A stretch of DNA of 64,000 nucleotides from Anaerophaga thermohalophila str. Valhall (GTDB taxonomy: Bacteria > Bacteroidota > Bacteroidia > Bacteroidales > Marinilabiliaceae), in contig NZ_AHZV01000211.1 of the NCBI RefSeq assembly GCF_000250735.1, positions 1-64,000 of the forward strand. The letters run 5' to 3'. Made by a program: the position numbers and the translations under genes. This document shows, one piece after another, positions 53,005 through 63,650 of this stretch. The notes under the pieces were generated by a model. That model made no database searches. It was given only the letters and a program-made list of their open reading frames with translations, and was not told the origin of the DNA. Numbering within the stretch: position 1 is the stretch's first letter; every line of letters starts with the position of its first letter.

Positions 53005-55120
53005 ATGACAATCAAAACAAAAAATATTATTAAGGCTGGGCATTATTTATCTGATGTTTGGGGGCCTTGTGCTTTTTATTTTGTTTGAATTGGTTAAACT
53101 TAAAATTTTTGAGGCTTCAAAATGGGAAGAAAAAGCAAAAACCTTAGAAAGCAGTAGTATTGTTATTGAAGCCAACCGGGGAAATATTCTTGATGAAAAC
53201 GGGAAAAAAATATCTCTTTCGGTTCCCAGCTATCGTATTTACATGGATTTACGGGCTCATGGCTTGACCAGTGCGGTGTTCAACGCTAAAATTGACAGTT
53301 TGGCTATTTGCTTATCGCAATTTTTTGGAGACCGTTCCGCTTCCTATTATAGAAATGATTTGATACGTGCTCGAAGGAACGGAGAGAGATATCACCTGGT
53401 TCATCCGCGTAAAATATCATATATTGAGCTTCAGGAAGTCAGGGAATTTCCCATCTTCAGGAGGGGAAGAAATTCAGGAGGGTTTATTCCCCAGCAGTAT
53501 GATGAACGTCGCCTTCCCTTTGGTTCCCTGGCAGCCCGGACTATTGGCAAACTATATGGGGATAGGTCAAAAGGCGGTATGGTGGGTCTCGAAAGGGCCT
53601 ATGATAATGTTCTGAAAGGAACCAATGGTGTCAGTACCTGGAAGCGAATTGCCGGCAGCTGGATTCCTGAAGAAGAAATTCCGCCTCATGACGGGAAAAA
53701 TTTGATTACTACATTGAATATTGAACTTCAGGATGTTGCCGAACAATCTTTGCTGCACCAGCTTCAACTTCATGACGCTCATCATGGCGTTGCCATTCTG
53801 ATGGAGGTAGAAACAGGGGCTGTTAAGGCAATGGTAAATCTTCACCGAAGTGAGCCTGATGTGTATATCGAAGACCATTTTAACTATGCTGTTGGTGAGG
53901 CTGTTGAACCGGGTTCTACATTTAAGCTTGCATCCATTATTGCTGCACTGGAAGATGGAGAAGTGAGGCTTACCGATTCCATTGATACGGGAAACGGAGC
54001 CTATCGTTACTACGATCGTATTATGCGTGACAGCCATCATGGGGGATTTGGCAAGATTACTGTTCGCGAGGCTTTTGAAAAATCTTCCAATATAGGAATT
54101 TCTAAAATTATTTTTGAGAACTACCGGGATAATCCCAGACGATTTGTTGACAGGCTCTATTCTATGGGATTAAATAAGCCGCTGGGTTTAGAAATTAAAG
54201 GGGAAGGAAAGCCGGTAATAAAGTATCCCGGAGATACTTCCTGGTCGGGCGTCACCTTGCCCTGGATGTCGATTGGCTACGAGGTGAAGATGACCCCATT
54301 GCAGATACTCTCCTTTTACAATGCAGTGGCCAATAATGGAAAGTTGGTAAAACCAATGTTTGTCAAAGGTATTAGTCAGCACGGAAAAATTTTGAGAGAG
54401 TTTGAATCTGAGGTAGTGAATCCTTCCATCTGTTCGGTTGCCACACTCGAAAAGGTACAGGATTTGTTAAAAGGCGTTGTTGAACGGGGTACGGCCACCA
54501 ATATAAGAAATGATGTTTATCAGATTGCCGGAAAAACAGGAACGGCACAGATAGCCAGGGGGATAAGTGGCTATCAAAGTGAGGAAGGCGTGCAATACAT
54601 TGCCTCGTTTGTGGGATATTTCCCTGCCGACAGACCGATGTATTCCTGTATTGTTGCGGTTAATAGTCCCTCGAATGATGTTTATTACGGGAATGTGGTT
54701 GCAGGTAGCGTGTTTCGCGAAATTGCCGACAGGGTTTATGCCTTGAGTTACGAAAAACTGCCACCCGACGAAATCAAACCGAAGATAACCGAAGGTGTCT
54801 TTCCATGGTCGAAAGGAGGCCCAGAGGATGAGCTGTCTGTTATTTTCGATGAACTGGGTTTTCCGGTTCAGTCCCGTAAATTGAATACGGAATGGGTTTC
54901 CACACTGGCCATGGAGCATGCAGTAAAGTTTCGTCCCAAACCATTGCCCGGGTCGCTTGTGCCTCAGGTCAAAGGAATGGGAGCCAAAGATGCTGTCGCC
55001 GTATTGGAGAATCGGGGATTGAAGGTAGCCATCAGTGGTGTGGGAAGGGTTGCCAGACAATCTATAGAGCCTGGAACCCCTGTGAAAAAAGGACAAACGA
55101 TTGTTATATATCTTGAATAA
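53005..55120 (+). CDS. ftsI: FtsI, septal peptidoglycan transpeptidase (PBP3), with a +1 frameshift near the start
   Basis: Class B penicillin-binding protein that cross-links septal wall with FtsW. The open frame from ATG 53054 gives 688 residues: anchor, PBP dimer region, transpeptidase motifs STFK (288-291), SSN and KTGTAQ, and a C-terminal PASTA domain (about 630-688). The family has 10-20 further N-terminal residues. An ATG at 53005 opens MTIKTKNII; removing one A at 53032-53033 joins this to RLGIIYLMFGGLVLFILF, exactly the expected anchor. So the start is probably 53005 with one extra base in the sequence. Starting at 53054 would shorten the anchor. Confidence 0.93.
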
Positions 55121-55127
55121 CCATAGC

Positions 55128-56591
55128 ATGCGAAAAAAACTATCGGATTGCATACAGGGACTTGATTGGGTTGAAAAGACCGGAGATACCGATCCTTACG
55201 TGGATAATATTACTTTCGACTCCCGTGAGGTGGAACCACACTCGCTTTTTGTAGCCTTGCGAGGGACAAAAGTGGATGGTCATGTGTTCATCCCGGATGC
55301 TGTTTCGGCCGGGGCACTTGCTGTTGTTTGTGAGGAGTTGCCTGAAGGAAATCATCCGAATATTGTATTCATTAAAGTGAACGACAGCCACCGTGCTCTA
55401 TCCATAATTGCAAAAAATTACTACGATTCGCCGTCATCAAAGCTGGAACTGGTGGGTGTTACAGGAACAAACGGTAAAACTACTATTGCTACTCTTTTGT
55501 ATCATACAGCTAAGATTTTAGGATATAAAGCAGGCCTCTGTTCAACGCTGGCCAATTACGTTGATGAAGGAAAACTGGAGACCAACCTTACCACGCCTGA
55601 CATAGTAACACTCAACAGACTGATGCATCAAATGGTGGAAGCCGGTTGCAAATATTGCTTTATGGAAGTCAGCTCACATGCTGTTCATCAGGGAAGAATT
55701 GACGGGCTGGAATTTAAGGGCGGCATCTTTTCCAATATTACACATGATCATCTCGATTACCATAAGACATTTGATGAGTACATCAGGGTGAAAAAGAAAT
55801 TTTTTGATGATCTTCCGGAATCGGCTTTTGCCCTCACTAATATTGATGATAAACACGGGCGGGTGATGTTGCAAAACACCGCTGCCGGCAAAAAGACCTA
55901 TTCATTGCGTGAGATGGCATCATACCGGGCTCGTATTGTTGAAGGAGCATTTGAAGGAATGCAGCTGTCAATTGACGGTGAAGAGTTCTGGACACCTTTC
56001 GTCGGACGATTCAATGCCTCTAATCTGTTGGCGGTATATGGTGCCGGCCGGGAACTGGGATGGAGTAAAAAAGACCTTTTGATTGCTATGAGCCGTTTGA
56101 AACCGGTAGGAGGTCGATTCGAGGCTATCAGATCGGCCGATGGAATTACCGGAGTTGTAGATTATGCACACACGCCGGATGCCCTGAGAAATGTTCTCGA
56201 GGCCATTAATAAAATCAGAAGGCCCGGGCAGGTATTAATTACAGTAGTTGGGGCAGGGGGAAACAGAGATACACTGAAACGTCCCGTAATGGCTGCCGAG
56301 GCGGTTAAAAACAGTTCCAAAGTAATATTAACTTCTGATAACCCCAGAGATGAAGACCCACAGAGTATCATTGATCAGATGATGGAAGGGGTCTCTTTTG
56401 CCGAGCGCATTAAAGTTTTATCAATTCTCGACCGGAAAGAGGCCATTCGCACAGCTTGTTCTATTGCCCGTCCGGGAGATATTGTGTTAGTGGCCGGCAA
56501 AGGGCATGAAACTTATCAGGAAGTAAAAGGTAAAAGATCGCATTTTGATGATCGTGAAATTATCAGGGAGTTTTTTGAACAACAACAATAA
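55128..56591 (+). CDS. murE: UDP-MurNAc-tripeptide ligase (meso-DAP type)
   Basis: Adds the third residue to the peptidoglycan precursor. The 487-residue protein (from [12 protein letters not shown], eight bases after ftsI; an earlier in-frame ATG at 55101 lies inside ftsI) has the Mur ligase P-loop [14 protein letters not shown], the domain for UMAG binding at the N-terminus ([15 protein letters not shown]), and SDNPRDEDP, where DNPR marks meso-diaminopimelate as substrate. The wall should therefore be of the DAP type. Confidence 0.96.
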   Translation: MRKKLSDCIQGLDWVEKTGDTDPYVDNITFDSREVEPHSLFVALRGTKVDGHVFIPDAVSAGALAVVCEELPEGNHPNIVFIKVNDSHRALSIIAKNYYDSPSSKLELVGVTGTNGKTTIATLLYHTAKILGYKAGLCSTLANYVDEGKLETNLTTPDIVTLNRLMHQMVEAGCKYCFMEVSSHAVHQGRIDGLEFKGGIFSNITHDHLDYHKTFDEYIRVKKKFFDDLPESAFALTNIDDKHGRVMLQNTAAGKKTYSLREMASYRARIVEGAFEGMQLSIDGEEFWTPFVGRFNASNLLAVYGAGRELGWSKKDLLIAMSRLKPVGGRFEAIRSADGITGVVDYAHTPDALRNVLEAINKIRRPGQVLITVVGAGGNRDTLKRPVMAAEAVKNSSKVILTSDNPRDEDPQSIIDQMMEGVSFAERIKVLSILDRKEAIRTACSIARPGDIVLVAGKGHETYQEVKGKRSHFDDREIIREFFEQQQ

Positions 56592-56593
56592 GT

Positions 56594-57832
56594 ATGCTTT
56601 TTTCACTGTTTAAATATCTTGAATCCATCGATTTTCCGGGCGCGGGCATGTTTCAATACATTTCTTTCAGGTCGGGGATGGCTGTTATTTTTGCGCTTTT
56701 AATAGGTACCATCTTCGGCAAATTCATCATCCGGGTTTTGCAACGCCAGCAGATTGGTGAAATTGTTCGTGACCTGGGACTTGAAGGACAGTACCAGAAA
56801 AAGGGAACACCTACGATGGGTGGACTTATTATTATTGCCTCTATTTTGGTGCCGGTGTTGTTGTTTGGAAAACTTGACAACGTTTATGTTTTGCTGATGA
56901 TTACCACCACAGTATGGTTAGGACTGATTGGTTTTATCGATGATTATATTAAAGTTTTCAAAAAAAATAAGAAGGGGCTTGCAGGTGGCTTTAAAGTTGT
57001 CGGGCAGATTGTTCTCGGACTGGTTGTTGGACTAACATTGTTTTTCAGTGATGATGTTGTGGTGCGGATGGAGTCTCCGGCAGATGCCGAAATAAGGCAG
57101 ATTGAGGCCGAAGCAAGACCAACCGATGCAACAAAAGAAACACAGTATATCAAAGCACCAATAACCAATGTTCCTTTTTTTAAGGATAACCGCTTTAATT
57201 ATAATTCTTTACTTTGGTTCCTGGGTGATAAGGCAGAGCAATGGGGTTGGATCATTTTTGTTCTGGCCGTTATTTTTATTACTACTGCTGTTTCCAACGG
57301 GGCTAATATTACCGACGGACTGGATGGCCTTGCAACCGGCACTTCTGCTATTATAGGAGCAACTCTCGGAATATTGGCTTATGTATCCAGTAATACTATT
57401 TATGCCGATTATCTGAACATTATGTATGTTCCTTATTCGGAAGAGCTTGTTGTGTATATGAGTGCGTTCATAGGCGCAACGGTTGGGTTTTTGTGGTATA
57501 ACTCCTTTCCTGCACAAATATTCATGGGCGATACCGGTAGCCTCACTATTGGAGGCATTATCGCGGTGTTTGCTATTCTTATTCGAATGGAATTGCTTAT
57601 TCCTATTCTGTGCGGAATATTTCTGGTTGAGAATATTTCGGTGATGATGCAGGTGAGTTATTTTAAATATACCCGGAAAAAGTATGGTGAGGGAAGACGC
57701 ATTTTCAGGATGGCGCCGTTGCATCATCACTATCAGTTAAAGGGATATCCCGAATCCAAGATTGTGGTTCGCTTTTGGATTGTTGGGATTATCCTGGCTG
57801 TTTTGACAATAGTTACATTGAAAATCAGATAA
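56594..57832 (+). CDS. mraY: Phospho-MurNAc-pentapeptide transferase
   Basis: Integral membrane enzyme making lipid I from UDP-MurNAc-pentapeptide and undecaprenyl phosphate. 412 residues with about ten spans and the motifs [22 protein letters not shown] (catalytic aspartates), [15 protein letters not shown] and [11 protein letters not shown]. It is 40-50 residues longer than the E. coli protein because of a loop at about 155-205 ([20 protein letters not shown]), which is usual in Bacteroidota. Starts two bases after murE and is followed by murD after three. Confidence 0.97.
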   Translation: MLFSLFKYLESIDFPGAGMFQYISFRSGMAVIFALLIGTIFGKFIIRVLQRQQIGEIVRDLGLEGQYQKKGTPTMGGLIIIASILVPVLLFGKLDNVYVLLMITTTVWLGLIGFIDDYIKVFKKNKKGLAGGFKVVGQIVLGLVVGLTLFFSDDVVVRMESPADAEIRQIEAEARPTDATKETQYIKAPITNVPFFKDNRFNYNSLLWFLGDKAEQWGWIIFVLAVIFITTAVSNGANITDGLDGLATGTSAIIGATLGILAYVSSNTIYADYLNIMYVPYSEELVVYMSAFIGATVGFLWYNSFPAQIFMGDTGSLTIGGIIAVFAILIRMELLIPILCGIFLVENISVMMQVSYFKYTRKKYGEGRRIFRMAPLHHHYQLKGYPESKIVVRFWIVGIILAVLTIVTLKIR

Positions 57833-57835
57833 TCT

Positions 57836-59188
57836 ATGGACAAGGAGCTTGTTATATTAGGTGCCGGTGAAAGTGGCACAGGAGCTGCTCTTTTGGCAAA
57901 AGCCAAAGGGATGAAAGTCTTTGTATCCGATTGCGGAACTATTAAATCTGATTTTCGCGAAGAAATGAAACAGGCGGGAATTGAGTTTGAAAGTGGCCAA
58001 CATTCCGAAGAAAGGATCCTTAACGCTCAGGAAATTGTCAAGAGTCCCGGTATACCTGAGCATTCACCGCTTATCAGAAAAATAAGAAAACAGAATATCC
58101 CCGTGATCTCTGAAATAGAATTTGCCGGACGACATTCCAATGCAAAAACGATTGGCATTACAGGAAGCAATGGTAAAACCACTACAGCTATGTGGACTTA
58201 CCATCTGATGAAAAAAGGAGGTTTGGATGTTGTTCTGGCCGGCAATGTTGGAACCAGCCTTGCCCGTCAGTTGCTTAAAGGAGACCCTGAGTTTTTTGTC
58301 ATAGAACTAAGCAGTTTCCAATTGGAGGGAATGTATGATTTTAAGTGCAATACCGCAGTGATCACGAATATTACACCCGATCACCTTGACAGATATGATC
58401 ATAGGTTCGAAAAGTACGCAGATGCAAAGTTCAGGATTTTGAATAATCATGATGAGAAGAGTGTTTTTGTTTTCAATGCGCACGACAGAGAAATAATGAC
58501 ACGTCTGAAAAAAATGAAATACCCCGGACATCGTTGTCCTTTTGCCTATGACAATATTTACGGTGAAGGGGCATGCCTGGATAAAGATAAGATTGTTGTA
58601 AATACTCCGCGGCAACATTTTACTTTTCCGGTTTCGGAATTGGCGCTTGCCGGGAAACATAATCTGAGCAACGCTATGGCTGCTACTCTTGCCGCTTTAA
58701 GTGCCGGTACTCCGGTGGGAGCTGTGAAGGAGGGATTAAACGATTTCAGTGGCGTTGAACATCGTCTGGAGAATGTGGAGGAAGTAAACGGTGCTCTGTA
58801 TATTAATGACAGCAAGGCTACCAATACAGACTCTGCCTGGTTTGCACTGGAAAGCATGGAGCGACCGGTGATATGGATTGCCGGCGGAACTGATAAAGGA
58901 AATGACTATGCCTCGCTCGAAGAGTTGGCCGTTCAAAAGGTGAAGGCCTTAATTTGTCTTGGAGTGGATAACAGCAAACTGGTTTCATTTTTTAAAGGAA
59001 AAATTCCCCAAATAATTGAGACCTCCTCAATGAAAGAAGCTGTTCGACGAGCCTGGAAAATGGCTGAGCCGGAAGATGTTGTTTTGTTGTCTCCTGCGTG
59101 TGCAAGCTTCGATTTGTTCGAAAATTTCGAGCACCGGGGACGTCAATTTAAAGAAGAGGTATACAAACTGAAGAAAGGCTATGAGTAA
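57836..59188 (+). CDS. murD: UDP-MurNAc-L-alanine:D-glutamate ligase
   Basis: Second Mur ligase of precursor synthesis, adding D-glutamate. 450 residues with an N-terminal Rossmann-like domain (LVILGAGESGTGAALLAKA), P-loop GITGSNGKTTTAMW, central TNITPDHLDRYD, and C-terminal INDSKATNTDSAWFAL and LLSPACASFDLFENFEHRG, the last typical of MurD. Its last eight bases overlap the ftsW start. Confidence 0.97.
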   Translation: MDKELVILGAGESGTGAALLAKAKGMKVFVSDCGTIKSDFREEMKQAGIEFESGQHSEERILNAQEIVKSPGIPEHSPLIRKIRKQNIPVISEIEFAGRHSNAKTIGITGSNGKTTTAMWTYHLMKKGGLDVVLAGNVGTSLARQLLKGDPEFFVIELSSFQLEGMYDFKCNTAVITNITPDHLDRYDHRFEKYADAKFRILNNHDEKSVFVFNAHDREIMTRLKKMKYPGHRCPFAYDNIYGEGACLDKDKIVVNTPRQHFTFPVSELALAGKHNLSNAMAATLAALSAGTPVGAVKEGLNDFSGVEHRLENVEEVNGALYINDSKATNTDSAWFALESMERPVIWIAGGTDKGNDYASLEELAVQKVKALICLGVDNSKLVSFFKGKIPQIIETSSMKEAVRRAWKMAEPEDVVLLSPACASFDLFENFEHRGRQFKEEVYKLKKGYE

Positions 59189-60378
59189 TTTTGTTCGGAA
59201 ATATATTAAAGGAGATCAGAATATCTGGGTTATAATAGTATTTCTGTCCCTGGTGTCTTTGCTGACCGTTTATAGTGCCACTGGAAGTCTTGCATATAGT
59301 ACCCAGGGAGGTAACACTACCTATTTCATGTTTAAGCAGCTTTCGTTTCTTCTTGTAGGTATCACTCTTATTATATTGGTTCATCATATTCCGTATAAAT
59401 ATTTTGTCATTTTTAGTTTGCCGGCACTATATTTTTCAATTTTGATGTTGCTGATAACCCTTTCTTCGGGACAGAACCTGAATGAAGCCAGCCGTTGGCT
59501 CGAAGTGCCGGGTATCGGGTTGAGCTTTCAACCTTCCGAAATGGCTAAACTGGCCCTCATTGTTTATGTGGCCAGGGTTTTGGCCCAGCATCAGCGCGAG
59601 GATGCCCCAACTTATGGAGCTTTCTGGCCTATAACAATACATACGGGTATTGTTTGTTTACTGATTTTTCCGGAGAATCTTTCAACATCTTTGTTGCTCG
59701 GCGGTATAGTGGGTTTAATGATGTATCTGGGACGTGTGCCGTTTAAATATTTGTTTTTTACAGGATTGGCAGGAACAGCATTGGTGACGCTTGTATTGGT
59801 GTTGGCGATGAATGATATTGTATTGATTGATCGTGCCGAAACCTGGGCCACACGGGTTGAACACTTTTTTGATGAAGAAACGGCCACTAGCGAATATGGA
59901 AGTGACTATCAGGTTACACAGTCGAAAATAGCCATTGCTACCGGGGGAATATTTGGCAAAGGTCCCGGGAATAGTGATCAGCGAAATTTCTTGCCGCACC
60001 CTTACAGCGACTTTATTTATGCCATAATTGCCGAAGAATTCGGGTTGTTAGGGGCAGCATTGGTGTTGGGTGCCTATTTCTTCTTTTTAGGACGAATCGG
60101 GGTGCTGGTCAGAAGAAGTAACCGCACATTTCCGGCATTTATGGTACTCGGGCTTGGTCTGATGCTGGTTATACAGGCTTTCGTAAATATGGGTGTGGCT
60201 GTTGGTATATTTCCGGTTACCGGTCAGCCTTTACCTTTGGTTAGCATGGGAGGAACATCCATTTTGTTTTACATGTCTGGCTCTCGGGGCAATTCTCAGT
60301 GTTAGTCGGCATTATCAGGAACAGCATCAAAGGCAGTTGGCGCGTGAGCAAAATATCGGAAATATAAAGGAGGCATAA
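59181..60378 (+). CDS. ftsW: FtsW, septal peptidoglycan polymerase, with a +1 frameshift near the 3' end
   Basis: SEDS-family glycosyltransferase that polymerises lipid II at the septum with FtsI. About ten spans; motifs include SRWLEVPGIGLSFQPSEMAKL and GNSDQRNFLPHPYSDFIYAI. The frame runs through PLPLVSMGGTSILF and then breaks: T4 at 60267-60270 should be T3. With three T it continues TCLALGAILSVSRHYQEQHQ to the stop at 60378, exactly the family ending; about 398 residues. As printed, the protein ends early at 60305 with a nonsense tail and loses the last span. FtsW is essential, so the extra T is probably an error. Confidence 0.95.
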
Positions 60379-60387
60379 TAATATTGA

Positions 60388-61500
60388 ATGAAGAACAGGA
60401 AATTAAAAATAATAATCAGCGGCGGAGGGACTGGCGGTCATGTTTTTCCTGCTATTGCCATAGCTGATGCACTGATGCAAAGGAATCCCTCAAATGATAT
60501 TCTCTTTGTCGGTGCATTGGGACGCATGGAGATGGAAAAAGTTCCAGCGGCGGGTTATCGTATTGAAGGGTTGCCTGTGGCCGGATTTCAAAGGCGTCTG
60601 ACTTACAAAAACATAACATTCTTTTTTAAGCTTGCAGCCAGTATGCTGAAAGCTCGTAGAATTGTTCGTTCTTTTAATCCCGATGTGGCGGTCGGAGTAG
60701 GGGGATATGCCAGCGGGCCGGTATTGAAAGCCGCTGCATCCATGGGTGTGCCGACTCTCTTACAGGAACAGAATAGTTTTCCAGGCATTACCAACAAAAT
60801 TTTGGCAAAGAAAGCCGGACGAATATGTGTAGCCTATCCCGATATGGGACGTTTTTTCCCGCCATCGCGCATTGTGTTGACAGGCAATCCTGTAAGAAAG
60901 CAATTGCTGAAGCCTGTCGACCGGTTGGCAGCCTTGTCTGAATTGGGCCTCGACGCTGAAAAAAAGACCATTTTGGTCGTTGGCGGGTCTTTAGGTGCGA
61001 GAAGCATTAATGAAGGAATCATTGAGGGCATTGATGAATTATTGAATTCTGATAGCGTTCAATTGCTTTGGCAGTGTGGAAAATATTATTACGACGAATT
61101 GAGTGAGAAGCTCAATGAGAGAAGATCGTCCAACATAAAACTGGAAGCTTTTATTTCGCGGATGGACCTGGCTTACGGAGTGGCTGATGTTGTTGTATCA
61201 CGGGCAGGTGCAGGGACTATCAGCGAGTTGGCATTGCTTGGAAAAGCCTGTGTTCTGGTGCCTTCTCCTAATGTGTCTGAAGATCACCAGACCAAAAATG
61301 CCATGTCGCTCGTGAAAGAGGGAGCTGCAATACTGGTGCCCGATCACGAATCGCGTCATCGTTTGATGCCCGAATCGCTCGCTTTATTGAATGACGAAAA
61401 CAGAAGGCAACAATTACAGGAAAAAATAAAGTTTTTTGCATACCCTGATTCGGCTGAAAAGATTGCCGAAGAAATTGAAAAATTATCAGAAACAGAATAG
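60388..61500 (+). CDS. murG: UDP-GlcNAc:lipid I N-acetylglucosaminyltransferase
   Basis: Peripheral membrane GT28 enzyme converting lipid I to lipid II on the cytoplasmic face. 370 residues with the N-terminal G-loop SGGGTGGHVFPAIAIADAL, GVGGYASGPVLKAA, LLQEQNSFPGITNK, the second G-loop VVGGSLGARSINEG, and SRAGAGTISELALLGKACVL. Length and motif order are normal. Starts nine bases after ftsW and runs directly into murC. Confidence 0.97.
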   Translation: MKNRKLKIIISGGGTGGHVFPAIAIADALMQRNPSNDILFVGALGRMEMEKVPAAGYRIEGLPVAGFQRRLTYKNITFFFKLAASMLKARRIVRSFNPDVAVGVGGYASGPVLKAAASMGVPTLLQEQNSFPGITNKILAKKAGRICVAYPDMGRFFPPSRIVLTGNPVRKQLLKPVDRLAALSELGLDAEKKTILVVGGSLGARSINEGIIEGIDELLNSDSVQLLWQCGKYYYDELSEKLNERRSSNIKLEAFISRMDLAYGVADVVVSRAGAGTISELALLGKACVLVPSPNVSEDHQTKNAMSLVKEGAAILVPDHESRHRLMPESLALLNDENRRQQLQEKIKFFAYPDSAEKIAEEIEKLSETE

Positions 61501-62904
61501 ATGAAGTTGTTTAACGAATACCAAAATGTCTATTTTGTAGGCATAGGAGGCATCGGAATGAGCGCCCTGGCAAGGTTTTTCAGTTCTGCCGGACAACCGG
61601 CAGGAGGATACGATCGTGTCCAAAGCCCTGTAACCGATGCTTTGCAGTCGGAAGGTATAAATGTGGTATTCGATAGCGCTGTTGAAGCAGTTCCTGATGA
61701 TTTCAGAGATAAAGAAAGAACACTGGTTATTTACACGCCTGCTGTTCCTGCAATGCATCCGCAACTATCCTGGTTTAAAGAGAATGGATTCAAAGTGTTG
61801 AAGCGATCCCGGGTATTGGGTATGATTACAGATGATATGTGGTCGGTTTGTGTTGCAGGTACTCATGGCAAAACAACTGTTTCAACCCTCACTGCCTTTT
61901 TGTTGCATAACTGCCGGCCTGGTGTCAATGCTTTCCTGGGAGGGATTTCCCGGAATTTTAACACCAATTTCATCGGTAATGGGGATTCGCAGGTGGTAGT
62001 GCTTGAGGCCGATGAGTTCGACCGTTCATTTTGGCAGCTTAATCCGTCAATCGGCTTGATAACATCAATGGATGCCGATCATCTCGATATTTACGGAACC
62101 ATCGATGAGGTTAGAAAAGGATTCGAAGGTTTTGCACAAAGGATTAAAGCCGGTGGAAAGCTGATTATTAAATCGGGGCTTCCTGTGCCCTCCAATCTTC
62201 AGCAACAAGTTGAGGTGTTTACTTATTCGATGTATGGAGATGCTGATTATACAGCGGTTAATGTTGAGGCTGTTAACGGATATTATCATTTTGACCTGAA
62301 AACACCTGAAGGGACTATTGAGGGATTCAGAATGGGGACTCCCGGACTTTTGAACGTGGAGAATGCAGTAGCAGCGCTGACTCTGGCACGAATGAGCGGA
62401 GCCGGATATCATGAATTGATCGATGCTTTGCCAAACTTCAGGGGAATAGCCCGGCGATTTGATGTATTAATAAATACCTCACGGTTGGTATATGTCGATG
62501 ATTATGCTCATCATCCGCAGGAAATAAGGGCAACATTGCAGAGTATTCGGGATATGTGGCCTGGTCGCCTGGTAACCGGCATTTTTCAGCCACACTTGTA
62601 CTCACGAACGCGCGATTTTGCAAAAGCGTTTGCCGAAGCACTCGACAATGGACTCCACCGGATTGTTTTATTGCCCGTATATCCCGCAAGGGAAGAGCCA
62701 ATACCCGGCGTGTCCAGCGAAACCATCAGCCGGTATATTGACAAGAACAAATGTACAATTGTTGAAAAAGATGAACTGATCCCTTATTTGAACAATTTTG
62801 AACCCGACGTTTTAATTACCATGGGAGCCGGAGATATTGACAGACTGGTACCTGGCATTTGTGAATGGGGATACCGGTATATAAAAAATGACAACAATAT
62901 CTGA
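61501..62904 (+). CDS. murC: UDP-MurNAc:L-alanine ligase
   Basis: First Mur ligase, adding L-alanine to UDP-MurNAc. 467 residues: N-terminal nucleotide-binding domain YFVGIGGIGMSALARFF, P-loop VAGTHGKTTVSTLTAFLL, VVLEADEFDRSFW, and DDYAHHPQEIRATL with the conserved histidines. The ATG directly follows the murG stop, so coupling is likely. ftsQ follows 14 bases later. Confidence 0.97.
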   Translation: MKLFNEYQNVYFVGIGGIGMSALARFFSSAGQPAGGYDRVQSPVTDALQSEGINVVFDSAVEAVPDDFRDKERTLVIYTPAVPAMHPQLSWFKENGFKVLKRSRVLGMITDDMWSVCVAGTHGKTTVSTLTAFLLHNCRPGVNAFLGGISRNFNTNFIGNGDSQVVVLEADEFDRSFWQLNPSIGLITSMDADHLDIYGTIDEVRKGFEGFAQRIKAGGKLIIKSGLPVPSNLQQQVEVFTYSMYGDADYTAVNVEAVNGYYHFDLKTPEGTIEGFRMGTPGLLNVENAVAALTLARMSGAGYHELIDALPNFRGIARRFDVLINTSRLVYVDDYAHHPQEIRATLQSIRDMWPGRLVTGIFQPHLYSRTRDFAKAFAEALDNGLHRIVLLPVYPAREEPIPGVSSETISRYIDKNKCTIVEKDELIPYLNNFEPDVLITMGAGDIDRLVPGICEWGYRYIKNDNNI

Positions 62905-62918
62905 ACAACTTGTTACCA

Positions 62919-63650
62919 ATGAAGCGAGTAAAAAAAATATTACTTTGGAGCTTATTGCTTTTGTACTTTCCGGTGATGCTCGGGCTGGTGGGAAGTCATC
63001 ACCATGAAGTGGTGTGCAGTGAGGTTGAAGTAAATGTTCTGGATAGCATGCAAACTCGTTTTGTCAATCATGAGATGATCAGAAATGCCGTTCTGATGAA
63101 ATTTGAAGGCATTCTGGGAGAACCGGTAAATTCGTTGAAACTAAATGAAATAGAGGCCTTTGTGGGCAAGCACCCGGCGGTCAGAAATTGTGAAGTCTAC
63201 AATACAATAGAAGGCCGTCTGAAAATCGATCTTTTACAGCATTATCCATTGTTCAGAGTCTTTGAAGACAATCGATCTTATTACATCGACGAGGACGGGA
63301 ACGAGATGCCGTTGTTCGACCATTTTACTGCCAGGGTGATGGTTGTCAGCGGTGCAATAGATGGGCAAATGGAGCATTTGATTTATATTGCCAGGATTTT
63401 CCGTAACGATCCGTTTTGGTCGGCTCAGATGGAGCAGTTGTATATAAAGCAGAACGGCGATTATGTTTTGGTACCACGAGTGGGTGATCATCTCATTCTC
63501 CTGGGACCTCCCGAGCGCATCGAGGAAAAACTCAGAAACCTGAGAGCACTCTATAAGCAAGGGCTATCACCCCGTGAGTGGAACAATTATCAGGTGATTA
63601 ATTTGAAGTATAAAGGACAAGTACTTTGCTCGAAAAACAGGAATATATGA
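62919..63650 (+). CDS. ftsQ: FtsQ-like division protein
   Basis: Bitopic divisome protein. Start at MKRVKKILLWSLLLLYFPVM; a TTG at 62910 in the same frame is less likely. One membrane span (6-24) is followed by a POTRA-like alpha region (VNVLDSMQTRFVNHEMIRNA; FVGKHPAVRNCEVYNTIEGR) and a beta domain to residue 243. It lacks a recognisable FtsQ signature beyond fold and position, normal for this phylum. The ftsA start overlaps its stop (ATGA). Confidence 0.88.
   Translation: MKRVKKILLWSLLLLYFPVMLGLVGSHHHEVVCSEVEVNVLDSMQTRFVNHEMIRNAVLMKFEGILGEPVNSLKLNEIEAFVGKHPAVRNCEVYNTIEGRLKIDLLQHYPLFRVFEDNRSYYIDEDGNEMPLFDHFTARVMVVSGAIDGQMEHLIYIARIFRNDPFWSAQMEQLYIKQNGDYVLVPRVGDHLILLGPPERIEEKLRNLRALYKQGLSPREWNNYQVINLKYKGQVLCSKNRNI

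Noticed and set aside
54467-55153. 228-codon minus-strand frame opposite ftsI and the murE start
   Set aside because: Lies wholly opposite genes with clear motifs and crosses their boundary; no independent support.
57209-57730. 173-codon minus-strand frame opposite mraY
   Set aside because: Antisense shadow of a membrane protein gene with a histidine- and asparagine-rich sequence.
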